Positions 17,069 to 25,610 of a DNA stretch of 64,000 nt are shown here, piece by piece. This DNA comes from WTFV01 sp965203525 (lineage in GTDB: Bacteria > Acidobacteriota > Vicinamibacteria > Vicinamibacterales > UBA8438): contig OZ241898.1 of assembly GCA_965203525.1 (NCBI GenBank), forward strand, positions 2,418,001-2,482,000, read 5' to 3'. The notes under the pieces were generated by a model. The model searched no databases. It saw nothing but the letters and a program-made list of their open reading frames with translations, and was not told the DNA's origin. The position numbers were made by a program, and so were the translations under genes. Positions within the stretch are counted from its first letter, which is position 1, and every line of letters begins with the position of its first letter.

Positions 17069-18952
17069 ATGCGAAAATCCACGATGCGAAAAACCGGAAT
17101 CCGAAGATTCGTCGCCGTCGCGGCGGCGGCCGCCGCGACGGCCCCCGCCGCCGCGGCCGGACAGGAACCGGGCGGCCGGATGGAGATAGCGGTGACCACG
17201 CGCGGCGCGGAGTCGCCGGAACTGCGCCGGTTCGACGGACTCGTCGACTCCCTGGCGCGGACCGACGAGCTGGTGTTCGTGTCGCGCCGCGGCGACCGGT
17301 ACCTGCCGGGGCGCGCGCACGAGGGCTTCGCGCAGTTCCACCGGGGCGTCCCGGTGCTCGGCGGCGGCGTCTCCCGGCAGCTCGCCGGCGGGGTGGCCGT
17401 CTCGATCTTCGGAACGATTCACGAGGACGTCGATGTGGACACGGCGCCGCGGATCTCGGCCGACGAGGCGCTGGCCCTGATCGCGGAGCAGGCGGACACC
17501 GAACCGGCGGGAAACGATCCGCCGACGCTCGTGATCCTGACGACCCTCCCCGGCGCCCGCGTGCTCGCGTGGCGGGCGGCGATGCGCGACCTGCGGACGT
17601 ACTTCTTGGACGCGCACCGCGGGGTGATCGTGCGCGACGAAAGCGCGGTGGACGAGCAGCACGGGGCGGCGGTCGGCAGCGGGGACGGCATCCTGGGCCA
17701 GCGCAAGAAACTGAGCACGTCGCGGGCCGGCGGGGTCTTCCAGGCGCACGACCGCCTGCGTCCCGCCGAAATCGTCACGCTGGACCTGCGCCACGACGAC
17801 GCGCTTCGCGATCGTCTGGTCGTGGGCGGCCAGCCGTGGGTGGCGAGCGACGTGGCCAGCGACGCCGACAACGAATGGAACGACGCGGCGGTGGTCGACG
17901 GCCATGCCCACGCGGGCTTCACCTACGACTACTTCGCGCGGCAGGGCTGGAGCGGCATGGACGGGCGGAACGGCAGGCTCCTGAACCTGGTCAACGCCGG
18001 CCGCGGCTACGACAACGCCTTCTTCGCGCCCCCGCCGTTCGGACCGGAGGGCGCCGGAGCGGTCGCCTTCGGCGAGATGCGCGACGGCACGCCGATCGTG
18101 CCGGCCGACGTCGTCGCCCACGAGATCATGCACGGCGTGACCTGGTTCTCGGTGCGGCAGCGCACCGGCGAACCCTTCCTCGACTCGTACCGGAGCGTTC
18201 CGGGACCGTCGAACTTCACCCTCCCGGGCGGTCTCACGCCCGCTTGCGGGACGCGCTACCGGTACTCGCAGGATTCCCCGCCGCTCATCGCAGGCCGCGT
18301 GTTCCGCTTCTCCTGCGGCTCGGGGCGGCTTCTGCTGTGGGCGAACCACGGCGGCGCCATCAACGAGGCGTACTCGGACGTCATCGGCACGGCCGTGGAG
18401 TTCGCGCTGCACGATCCGCCGTCCGGACCCCTCCGCGCCGACTACACGATCGGCGAAGACACCGGGCGCGTCCTCCGGTCGCTGGCGAACCCGCGCGCGC
18501 TCACCATAACGAGCCGCAGCCGCATACCCTACCCGGACGCCTACGAGAAACGGATCCTGTTTCTGCTCGTGGTCTTCGAAGACGACGGCCGCGCCTATTT
18601 CTCGAACATCGGATCCGTCGACGGCGGCCGGACGCTCGCCTGGCTTCCGTTCTGGGGCTACGACGGCATCCACTGGAACGCCACCATCCTCGGCCATGCG
18701 TTCCACCTCGCCGTCGAAGGAGGGCGGAACCGCACGACGGGGCTGACCGCGCAGGGCGTGGGCGGCGCGAACCGGAGCGAGGTCGAGCGCGCGTTCTTCC
18801 GCGCGATGACCCACCTGATGCCGAGCACCACGACCCTGCCCACCGCGGCGGACGTCATCCGGCAGTCGGCCGCCGATCTCTCCGGCGCCGGAAGCGCCAC
18901 CTACCGCGCCATCGACGAGGCGTTGCGCGCGGTGGGGCTGCCGCCCCGGTAA
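17069..18952 (+). CDS. Secreted M4 (thermolysin-like) metalloprotease
   Basis: A 627-residue preproenzyme: signal peptide (residues 10-36), a propeptide with an FTP-like segment (YLPGRAHEGFAQFHRGVPVLGGGVSRQL), then the catalytic domain. Zinc site His351-Glu352-xx-His355 is in VVAHEIMHGVTW (the family usually has HELTH). Glu433 in GGAINEAYSDVIG is the third ligand. The C-terminus (GIHWNATILGHAFHLAVEGG) is the second catalytic segment. The protein degrades peptides outside the cell or in the periplasm. ATG 17069 fits the -10 box at 17052 and the preceding duplicated block. The last 98 bp overlap the convergent gene at 18855. Confidence 0.85.
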   Translation: MRKSTMRKTGIRRFVAVAAAAAATAPAAAAGQEPGGRMEIAVTTRGAESPELRRFDGLVDSLARTDELVFVSRRGDRYLPGRAHEGFAQFHRGVPVLGGGVSRQLAGGVAVSIFGTIHEDVDVDTAPRISADEALALIAEQADTEPAGNDPPTLVILTTLPGARVLAWRAAMRDLRTYFLDAHRGVIVRDESAVDEQHGAAVGSGDGILGQRKKLSTSRAGGVFQAHDRLRPAEIVTLDLRHDDALRDRLVVGGQPWVASDVASDADNEWNDAAVVDGHAHAGFTYDYFARQGWSGMDGRNGRLLNLVNAGRGYDNAFFAPPPFGPEGAGAVAFGEMRDGTPIVPADVVAHEIMHGVTWFSVRQRTGEPFLDSYRSVPGPSNFTLPGGLTPACGTRYRYSQDSPPLIAGRVFRFSCGSGRLLLWANHGGAINEAYSDVIGTAVEFALHDPPSGPLRADYTIGEDTGRVLRSLANPRALTITSRSRIPYPDAYEKRILFLLVVFEDDGRAYFSNIGSVDGGRTLAWLPFWGYDGIHWNATILGHAFHLAVEGGRNRTTGLTAQGVGGANRSEVERAFFRAMTHLMPSTTTLPTAADVIRQSAADLSGAGSATYRAIDEALRAVGLPPR

Positions 18953-20177
18953 GACCCGTCCCGAGACGGCCTTCCAGATCGCCGATCGCCGCGCGCGCCG
19001 GGGCCGCGTCCAGGCCCTCCATCTCCGACAGCAGGTCCCGCAGCCGCTCGACCGCCGCGTCGCGCTGCGCGGCGGCGAGCTGCGCCAGATCGACCGGCGG
19101 GGCCGGCCCGCGGTCCGGCTCCCGGTCGCCGGCCAGCGCCCGCAGCAGCGCCATCTTCGCGAACTCGTCCGGGATGCGCGCGCGCAGGATGCGGTCGAGC
19201 AGCAGCTTCCGGTTGCGGTCGCTGCCGGGAATGCGCGCATGGATGCGGAGCGCCTCGACCAGCGCCGCCCACTCCGCGCCGCGGTGGACGCGTTGCGGGT
19301 CGTAGGTGCGCGCCACGTGCAGGTAGAAGAGCCCGACCGAGCCTTCCAGCAGCTCCTTGATCCACGCCTCGGCGCGCGCCTTCACGAACCGGCCGCCGAT
19401 GCGCTTGACCCCCTCCGTACCGAGGAACCAGGCCGCGATCGAGATCGGACTCGCGCCGGCCGCGAAGCGCGCGGCGATCCACGCGGCGTTGACGTAGCGC
19501 TCGTACGGCGAGATCCGGCGATAGAACGCAAGCCCCTTCTCCGCCTGCTCCAGCCGCGTCACCACCGACTCCACGGACCAGCCGGCCGGGTCGACGTAGG
19601 GAATCCGGTTCACCAGGTGGAGCAGATCGCCGATGGCCGAGCGGACGGCGAGCGCGACGTCGCCGGTGCGCGCCTTCAGCACGGCGTTGTCCGACCCGGC
19701 GTGGTACAGGCCGGCGACCTCCTGCACGATGTCCCGGATCTCGTCGAAGATGGCCCCGCCGTCGAGGTCGACGACCCGCCCGCCGGCGCTCTTCACGTAG
19801 CGCCGCTCGCGGATCCCCTCCCACACCCGGTCGCAACGGCCGCTGATCATCTCGCCGAGACGCCGCTCGTCGTCGTCGAGGTCCGCCGGCCGCGGCGGCG
19901 CCCGCCCGCCGGCCGCCGGGTCGCGCGCCCGCCGCAGCGCGTGCCAGGTCCGCTCGGCCGGCGAGACGTCGAGGCGGTCGAGCGCCGCCGCGGACGCGGA
20001 CCGACGCAGCGCCGCCGCGCCCGCCCAGAGCACGCCGGCGCCGAGAACGAAGAGCGCGCCCCCCGCCTCCGGCGACACCGAGAGGGCGAGCGCCACCCCG
20101 CACGCGGCGCAGGCCAACCCGGCCAGCAGCCAGATGACGGGCGCGTTTCTCGCCAGGGGGAACATCCTGCCCCGCAT
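18855..20177 (-). CDS. Unrecognised membrane-anchored protein
   Basis: A 440-residue protein. Two N-terminal hydrophobic segments (about residues 14-32 and 40-58) anchor a largely helical cytosolic body with SGRCDRVWEGIRERRYVKSAGGRVVDLDGGAIFDEIRDIVQEVAGLYH and a second conserved-looking block YERYVNAAWIAARFAAGASPISI. I cannot assign a family. The last 30 or so residues are Arg-rich and overlap the 3' end of the protease gene on the other strand, so the natural C-terminus may have been lost and replaced by read-through. The gene at 20190 lies 12 bp upstream on the same strand, so the two may be cotranscribed. Confidence 0.55.
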   Translation of the reverse strand: MRGRMFPLARNAPVIWLLAGLACAACGVALALSVSPEAGGALFVLGAGVLWAGAAALRRSASAAALDRLDVSPAERTWHALRRARDPAAGGRAPPRPADLDDDERRLGEMISGRCDRVWEGIRERRYVKSAGGRVVDLDGGAIFDEIRDIVQEVAGLYHAGSDNAVLKARTGDVALAVRSAIGDLLHLVNRIPYVDPAGWSVESVVTRLEQAEKGLAFYRRISPYERYVNAAWIAARFAAGASPISIAAWFLGTEGVKRIGGRFVKARAEAWIKELLEGSVGLFYLHVARTYDPQRVHRGAEWAALVEALRIHARIPGSDRNRKLLLDRILRARIPDEFAKMALLRALAGDREPDRGPAPPVDLAQLAAAQRDAAVERLRDLLSEMEGLDAAPARAAIGDLEGRLGTGLTGAAAPPRATPRRWRGRWRFRRRRDRRPTAG

Positions 20178-20189
20178 CCGTGACGCGCC

Positions 20190-21350
20190 TCACCGCCCGT
20201 CGCCGCCGCGAGCCGTCGTGCGGCGGATCAACTCCGGCAGACTCACGAACCGCACGTCCACCCCGCCGCCGCAGCCCCGGACGTACGACGTTTCGGTGTC
20301 GGACGTGACGACGAAGTTGTCGCCGCCGGGATACCGGCCACGGAACGCCCGCACGTTCCGCCCGTCGAACCCGCCCGCCCGCCACTTGCACTCGACGGCC
20401 ACCGGCGGTCCGGTCCGGCGCTCGACGACGAAGTCGATCTCGTGGCCGCGCTTGTCCCGCCAGTACCGGGCCCGGCGCCGCTGCGCGTGGGCCAGGTACT
20501 CGTTGAGCACGTAGTGCTCCCACAGGGCGCCCCGGTCCTCGTCACGCAGGCGGCCCCACCCCTTGAACAGGCAGACGAACCCGGTGTCGAACCCGTAGAC
20601 CTTCGGCGCGGCCACGATTTCGGAGACGCGCCTGGTGCTGTACGGCCGAACCACCTGTACCACGAACGTCTCTTCGAGCACCCGCAAGTAGTTGGCGACG
20701 GTGGTCCGGCTGACCTCGCACGGACCGGTGAACCGCGTCGCCTCGAAGACGCCGCCGCTCTGCGCCAGCACCAGCTCCACGAACCGGAGGAACGACCAGC
20801 GGCGCTCCAGGCGGAACAGCTCCTGAACGTCCCGGGCCCAGTAGGAGTCCATCCATTCCTGGAACCCGCGCTCCGGCGGCGCGGCAGCAAGGAAGAACGG
20901 CGGCAACCCCCCGCGCTGGAACCGATGGTCGATGCCGCGGGGACCGAACTCCTCCTCGTCCCGCACGATCATCGGCGTCAGCCAGAGGTCCCGCTTGCGG
21001 TCCGTGAGCGTGTCGCGGAACCGCCGGGAGGCGCCGAGCGACGACGAGCCGGTGGCGACCACTTGCGTGTCCGGATGGTAGTCCGCCGCGATCTTGAGCA
21101 GCTCCGAGGGATGGCGCAGGCGTTGAATCTCGTCGATCACCACGCGCTTCGAGCCGACGTCGCGGAGGAACCGCTCCGGATCCGCGAGCGTGCGCCGGCA
21201 ACTCGGCAGCTCGCAATCGAGGTACTCGACGCCGGGCAGGGATCGGCACAGGTACGTCTTGCCGACCCGCCGGACGCCGGCGAGCCAGACGACCGACCTC
21301 TCCGCCCACAGCCGCTCGACGGCCCGGACCCAGTGACTTCGATGAACCAT
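20190..21350 (-). CDS. AAA ATPase of the DUF4143 group
   Basis: A 386-residue protein with Walker A (LAGVRRVGKTYL), Walker B (KRVVIDEIQRLR), a sensor-like VVATGSSSLGA, a winged-helix segment (GPCEVSRTTVANYLRVLEETFVV) and a C-terminal nuclease-like fold (RDKRGHEIDFVVE, then VECKWRAGGFD). It has the same architecture as the broken gene at 2976 but is intact and only distantly similar. It is a cytosolic protein with unknown role. A relation to toxin-antitoxin-like or defence functions is sometimes proposed and cannot be tested here. Confidence 0.85.
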   Translation of the reverse strand: MVHRSHWVRAVERLWAERSVVWLAGVRRVGKTYLCRSLPGVEYLDCELPSCRRTLADPERFLRDVGSKRVVIDEIQRLRHPSELLKIAADYHPDTQVVATGSSSLGASRRFRDTLTDRKRDLWLTPMIVRDEEEFGPRGIDHRFQRGGLPPFFLAAAPPERGFQEWMDSYWARDVQELFRLERRWSFLRFVELVLAQSGGVFEATRFTGPCEVSRTTVANYLRVLEETFVVQVVRPYSTRRVSEIVAAPKVYGFDTGFVCLFKGWGRLRDEDRGALWEHYVLNEYLAHAQRRRARYWRDKRGHEIDFVVERRTGPPVAVECKWRAGGFDGRNVRAFRGRYPGGDNFVVTSDTETSYVRGCGGGVDVRFVSLPELIRRTTARGGDGR

Positions 21351-21425
21351 CCGCCGCCACGGTCAACAAATGGTGCGACCAAACGCAATTCTACCTGCAT
21401 CTGGTCACGGTACGTCCCCCGAGTC

Positions 21426-21535
21426 CGTCACGGAGCGCGGTCCGGGTCCCCCGCGGCGCGGGTTCCCGGACGGGGTTGCCGCGGAGCGGGGTGACCTCGT
21501 CACGGAGCGTGGTCCGGGTCCCCGCGGCGCGGGTT
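21426..21535. repeat. Direct duplication, period 72 bp, upstream of PQQ gene
   Basis: CGTCACGGAGCGCGGTCCGG and the following bases to GGGTT occur at 21426-21464 and 21498-21535 with one substitution and one single-base gap. The second copy ends six bases before the -10 box TAGACT. Confidence 0.9.
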
Positions 21536-21540
21536 GGCGG

Positions 21541-21546
21541 TAGACT
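21541..21546 (+). promoter_or_regulatory. -10 box (TAGACT) of the PQQ dehydrogenase gene
   Basis: TAGACT lies 28 bp upstream of the ATG at 21575. A ribosome binding site AAGGGAGG follows at about 21562-21569, so this message has a short conventional leader. Confidence 0.5.
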
Positions 21547-21574
21547 GGCCCCTGTTCGCCGAAGGGAGGTCGAG

Positions 21575-23557
21575 ATGCGGCAGGTACCAGCCCGATTCCG
21601 TCCGGCCGGCGTGACGGCCTTCGCCCTGGCCGCGGTTCTGGCCGCGGGCGTCGCCGCGCCCGCGGCCGCCCAGACCGTGGAATGGCCGTCCTACGCGGCC
21701 GACCCGGCGGGCACGAAGTACTCGCCGCTCGACCAGATCAACGCCGAGACGGTCGGCGACGTGGAGATCGTCTGGCGGCAGCCGGTCATCCCCGACGCCA
21801 TCCGCGGCGGCGACACGAGCCGCGGGCCGGTCGGCTCGCAGACCACCCCGCTGATGGCCGGCGGGCTGCTCTACTTCAGCACCGGCCTGGGCACCATCGC
21901 GGCGCTGGAGCCGGCCACCGGGGAGGTGGTCTGGAACACCGGGCCGAGCGACGGCGTGCGCGTGCGGCAGACGCGCGGCGTCGCGTACTGGACCGACGGC
22001 GAGGAGGCGCGGGTGGTGGCGACCCTCGGCCCGAAGCTCGTCTCCCTGGACGCCCGCACCGGCGAGCGGGACGCCGGCTTCGGCGAGGCGGGCGAGGTGG
22101 ACCTGCGGCTCGGACTCGTCCGGCCGTTCCCCGGCTTCTACTGGAACTCGGCGCCGGTCATCGTCAACGACGTGGTCGTCGTCGGCTCCTACGTAGACGA
22201 CGTCACCACCAACCAGCGGGTCGCCAACAAGGAGGCGCCGCGCGGCGACGTGCGCGGATTCGACGTGCGGACCGGCGAGCGCCTCTGGACGTTCCACACC
22301 ATCCCGCTGGAGAACGAGTTCGGAGTCGAGACCTGGGGCGCCGACCCGGTGGACGACCGCGTCTCGTGGGAGTACAGCGGCAACACGAACATGTGGGCGC
22401 ACCCGACCGGCGACCCGGAGCTGGGCACCGTCTACCTGCCGCTGTCGACGCCGACCAACGACTACTACGGGGGGCACCGGCCCGGCGACAACCTGTTCGC
22501 GGAAAGCCTGGTCTGCGTCGACGCGCGCACGGGCGAGCGCATCTGGCACTTCCAGGCGGTGCACCACGGCGTCTGGGACTACGACTTCGCCTCCTCGGCG
22601 GTGCTGGCGGACGTCACCGTCGACGGGCGGCGGATCAAGGCGGTGGCGCAGCCGAGCAAGCAGGCGTTCGTCTACGTCTTCGATCGCGTCACCGGCGAGC
22701 CGGTCTGGCCGATCGAGGAACGGCCGGTCCCGGCGTCGGACGTGCCGGGCGAGCAGCTTTCCCCCACCCAGCCCTTCCCCGCCAAGCCGCCGCCGTTCGA
22801 GCTGCAGGGGGTGACCGTCGACGACCTGATCGACTTCACGCCCGCGCTGCGGCAGGAGGCGCTCGAAATCCTGGACCAGTACGTGTGGGGGCCGATGTTC
22901 ACCCCCCCGATCGTGCTCGACCCGCGCCCCGGGGCGAAGAAGGGGACCATCTTCAGCCCCGGCACCGCCGGCGGCGCGAGCTGGAGCGGGGCCGGATTCG
23001 ATCCGGAGACCGGGCTGCTCTACGTCCCGTCGGCCTACAGCCAGAACGTGGTCGCGCTCACGCCGTCGCAGCACCCGCGGGCCGACGTGCGGCTGGTGCG
23101 CGAGCGGTACACCCCGCTGGTCGGCCCCCGGGGGCTGCCGATGTTCAAGCCGCCCTACGGCCGCCTGACCGCCATCGACCTGAACACCGGCGAGATCGCC
23201 TGGCAGGTCCCCAACGGCGAGGGGCCGCAGGACCACCCGGCGCTCCGCGACCTCGACCTGCCATGGCTCGGCCAGGGCGGCCGCGCGTCGGTGCTGGTGA
23301 CCAAGTCGCTGGTCTTCCTCGGCGAGGGGGGCAACACCGGCGTGGCGACGCTGCCGCGGTGGTGGAACGGCCCCGGCGGCAAGAAGTTCCGGGCCTACGA
23401 CAAAGCGACCGGCGAGGTGGTCCGGGAGATCGAGCTGCCGGGCGGCACCACCGGCGCGCCGATGACCTACATGGTCGACGGCCGGCAGTACGTCGTCGCC
23501 ACCGTCGGCTGGGACAACGTGGGAAGCGAGCTGGTCGCGCTGGCGCTGCCGGAGTGA
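21575..23557 (+). CDS. Secreted PQQ-dependent dehydrogenase (quinoprotein)
   Basis: A 660-residue protein with a signal peptide (residues 1-31, cleaved near AAAQ) and the eight-bladed beta-propeller signature of quinoprotein alcohol/glucose dehydrogenases. Typical pieces are WPSYAADPAGTKYSPLDQIN, IAALEPATGEVVWNTG, RGDVRGFDVRTGERLWTFHTIP, FSPGTAGGASWSGAGFDPETGLLYVPS and the C-terminal GAPMTYMVDGRQYVVATVG. PQQ with calcium would oxidise a sugar or alcohol in the periplasm and pass electrons to the respiratory chain. No haem motif is present, so a separate acceptor is needed. The start has a strong ribosome binding site. Confidence 0.9.
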   Translation: MRQVPARFRPAGVTAFALAAVLAAGVAAPAAAQTVEWPSYAADPAGTKYSPLDQINAETVGDVEIVWRQPVIPDAIRGGDTSRGPVGSQTTPLMAGGLLYFSTGLGTIAALEPATGEVVWNTGPSDGVRVRQTRGVAYWTDGEEARVVATLGPKLVSLDARTGERDAGFGEAGEVDLRLGLVRPFPGFYWNSAPVIVNDVVVVGSYVDDVTTNQRVANKEAPRGDVRGFDVRTGERLWTFHTIPLENEFGVETWGADPVDDRVSWEYSGNTNMWAHPTGDPELGTVYLPLSTPTNDYYGGHRPGDNLFAESLVCVDARTGERIWHFQAVHHGVWDYDFASSAVLADVTVDGRRIKAVAQPSKQAFVYVFDRVTGEPVWPIEERPVPASDVPGEQLSPTQPFPAKPPPFELQGVTVDDLIDFTPALRQEALEILDQYVWGPMFTPPIVLDPRPGAKKGTIFSPGTAGGASWSGAGFDPETGLLYVPSAYSQNVVALTPSQHPRADVRLVRERYTPLVGPRGLPMFKPPYGRLTAIDLNTGEIAWQVPNGEGPQDHPALRDLDLPWLGQGGRASVLVTKSLVFLGEGGNTGVATLPRWWNGPGGKKFRAYDKATGEVVREIELPGGTTGAPMTYMVDGRQYVVATVGWDNVGSELVALALPE

Positions 23558-23560
23558 GCG

Positions 23561-23577
23561 GGGCGCCGCCGGCGCCC
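23561..23577. terminator. Hairpin after the PQQ gene
   Basis: GGGCGCC-GCC-GGCGCCC forms a 7-bp stem with a 3-base loop four bases after the stop codon. No U-tract follows. Confidence 0.45.
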
Positions 23578-23585
23578 GGGACCGA

Positions 23586-23694
23586 ACGGCACGCCGGCAT
23601 GCCCGGGTGCACCTGTCTTTGCGGCTCGCGGGGCGGTGGAGTCTGCAACGTGCCAACTTGGGACGGCACGCCGGCGTTACCGGGTTCACCCGTC
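23586..23694. repeat. Direct duplication, period 77 bp, over the recO stop
   Basis: ACGGCACGCCGGCATGCCCG and following bases (23586-23617) recur with a few changes at 23663-23694. The right copy contains the stop codon of recO. Confidence 0.8.
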
Positions 23695-24438
23695 CCGCGG
23701 CGGGCGCAGCATCGACTGCACGACGCGCAACGACTTCAGCTCCTTCTCCAGGTAGGTCGAGATCAGCCGGTGGTGCGCCCTGGCCAGCTCGCGGTCGGCC
23801 GGCGACGACAGATCGACCTCCCCCAGCCCCCCGGGCGCGGTGGTCCGCGCCGTCGCCAGGAACGCCATCGCGGCGGCCGACAGCCCGCCGTCGCCCGGCG
23901 GGTCGCACCGGGCGCAGGCCAGCGTCCCGCCGGCGACCAGCCGGGCGCCGGCATTCAGCGCGCCGCCGCAACGGCCGCACGCCGAGAGCGGCGGATAGAC
24001 GCCCTGCAGCCGCAGCAGCCAGAATTCGAAGTAGCGCGCGAGCCGCTCGACGGGCACGCCCGCCGCGAGCGACTCCCCCACCGCGGCGCCCAGGCGGAAC
24101 AGCTTCTCGTTCGGGTCGGCCTCCGGCGCCCATTCGTCGAGCAGCTCCGCAAAGTACCCGACGTGCGCCAGTGCCTCCGCGCCGCCGCCGGCCAGCGGCG
24201 AGCGGAGCGGATCGACGTAGCGCAGCCGCACCAGGTCGCGCCGCTCCCGCTCGAAGTAGGCGACGCGCCCTCGCGTCAGCGGCTCGAGGGCGCCGGTGAA
24301 CGGCGAGCGCGGACGGCGCGCCCCCTTCGCGACGCCACGGCGCTTGCCGCGGTCGGCGGTCAGGAACACGACGATGCGGTCCGCTTCGCCCAGCTTGTAG
24401 GTCCGCAGGATCAACGCGTCCGCGGTATGGAGCGGCAT
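23686..24438 (-). CDS. recO: DNA repair protein RecO
   Basis: A 250-residue RecO. The N-terminal OB-fold region begins MPLHTADALILRTYKLGEADRIVVFLT, followed by GKRRGVAKGARRPRSPFTGALEP. The C-terminal zinc motif is present as CGRCGGAL and CARCD. RecO binds single-stranded DNA and SSB and, with RecR, loads RecA at gaps. ATG 24438 gives the family length. Upstream in the same direction are the chalcone-isomerase-like gene and lgt, an order that may reflect a loose operon, though 212 bp separate recO from its neighbour. Confidence 0.92.
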   Translation of the reverse strand: MPLHTADALILRTYKLGEADRIVVFLTADRGKRRGVAKGARRPRSPFTGALEPLTRGRVAYFERERRDLVRLRYVDPLRSPLAGGGAEALAHVGYFAELLDEWAPEADPNEKLFRLGAAVGESLAAGVPVERLARYFEFWLLRLQGVYPPLSACGRCGGALNAGARLVAGGTLACARCDPPGDGGLSAAAMAFLATARTTAPGGLGEVDLSSPADRELARAHHRLISTYLEKELKSLRVVQSMLRPPRDG

Positions 24439-24554
24439 CGGCTCGGCACGAATCCCGGTGCACGATACAACACGGCGCGTTCGCGGGCCGCGGGCCGCCT
24501 CGCCGGGAGGCCGGACGGTCCAGCAGCCCGGGAAGCCCACGACACCACGCGGCA

Positions 24555-24670
24555 GGCAGCCGGCCGCCGGCCGACTCACCGCGGGACGGAGCCGTGGGCG
24601 ATGCGCAGCCGGTCGAGTTCCGCCACGGTGGCAGCCGGCCGCCGGCCGACTCACCGCGGGGCGGAGCCGT
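24555..24670. repeat. 41-bp direct duplication, period 75 bp, at a gene 3' end
   Basis: 24555-24595 and 24630-24670 are nearly identical (GGCAGCCGGCCGCCGGCCGA and so on; one substitution). The right copy contains the stop codon of the gene at 24651. Confidence 0.9.
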
Positions 24671-25487
24671 CCAGGAAGCCGGCGAGGCCCGCGACGACGT
24701 TGCGCTTGCCGTTCCGCTCGATCGGGTCCGCACCCAAGTAGACGTCGAACAGCGCGCGGCAGAGGGCCCGCGACTCGATGGCCGGCCGCTCGGCGCCGTC
24801 GACCGACGTGGCGAGGCGTCCCGCGGGGCCGCACGCGAACACGATCTCGGCGCCGCGCCGCACCTCGTCCACGTCGAGATGGCCGCGAAGGCGCGCCAGG
24901 GCCGCGGCATGCGCGCCGGGCCGCGGCATGCGCGGGCGCAGCGCGTCGTCGAACGCGTCGGCCACGTCGCCGCCGCTGACGGTCCGCGTCATGACCAGCC
25001 GGAGGGCCATCCCGAAGTCGAGATCGAGCAGGCGCCGCGTGAAGGCCGCGTCCCGCTCCAGCCCCTCCGCCTCGGTTCCCGCGAACTCCGTGAGTGTCGC
25101 CGCCGCGCCCGCCGGCTCGACGTAGAGGCCGAAGGCGTAGACCTTCACCCTGAAGATGGTCCGCTTCCGGATGCCGGTCCCCATCAGTCGATGCGGCGCC
25201 GCCGCGCCCGGCGGCGCGAGCACCACCGGGAACGGCGTCCCGCTCTCGGGCTCGACGACCACGTCCGGCCCCGGCACGCCGCCGACGCGCTGGTCGTGCT
25301 CGGAGAGCGTCCCGCTCTCGGGCTCGACGGCCACGTCCGGCCCCGGCGGCTGGCGCACGGCGCGGGCGGCGGCCTCGCGCGGGACCGCCCCGACCGCTTC
25401 CGGCCCCGCCGGCCGGCCGGCGGCGGGCGGCGCCGCGGCGATCAGCCCGAGAAGCAGCGCCCGCCCGACGAGGCGCGGCCGGGTCAT
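24651..25487 (-). CDS. Exported chalcone-isomerase-like protein
   Basis: A 278-residue protein with a signal peptide (residues 1-24). Residues about 95-270 match the bacterial chalcone isomerase-like domain: GTGIRKRTIFRVKVYAFGLYVE, LRLVMTRTVSGGDVADAFDDAL and ESRALCRALFDVYLGADPI. Members are periplasmic and of unknown substrate; enzyme activity is not expected from the fold alone. Between the signal and the domain is a Pro-rich linker containing a 24-residue in-frame duplication (GPDVxVEPESGT twice). Its first codons lie inside a tandem duplication shared with the lgt 3' end. Confidence 0.75.
   Translation of the reverse strand: MTRPRLVGRALLLGLIAAAPPAAGRPAGPEAVGAVPREAAARAVRQPPGPDVAVEPESGTLSEHDQRVGGVPGPDVVVEPESGTPFPVVLAPPGAAAPHRLMGTGIRKRTIFRVKVYAFGLYVEPAGAAATLTEFAGTEAEGLERDAAFTRRLLDLDFGMALRLVMTRTVSGGDVADAFDDALRPRMPRPGAHAAALARLRGHLDVDEVRRGAEIVFACGPAGRLATSVDGAERPAIESRALCRALFDVYLGADPIERNGKRNVVAGLAGFLDGSAPR
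25235..25347. repeat. 41-bp in-frame duplication, period 72 bp, inside coding sequence
   Basis: 25235-25275 and 25307-25347 differ at one base. The 72-bp period keeps the frame and duplicates GPDVVVEPESGT in the linker of the chalcone-isomerase-like protein. Confidence 0.9.
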
Positions 25488-25610
25488 CTCCCCGGTCCTG
25501 CTTCCGGCCCGTCGGCGGTCCGTTCCGTCGGCAGCGCCCGCCCGACGAGGCGCGGCCGGGTCATCTCCCCGGTCCTCCTGCTTCCGGCCCGCCGGCGGTC
25601 CGCTCCGTCG
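25454..25610. repeat. Contiguous tandem duplication (77 and 80 bp) across lgt stop and next gene start
   Basis: The block beginning GCAGCGCCCGCCCGACGAGG at 25454 is repeated head-to-tail from 25531 with few changes and a 3-bp insertion. It duplicates both the end of lgt and the beginning of the chalcone-isomerase-like gene (MTRPRLVGRA), leaving an upstream decoy start. Confidence 0.95.
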
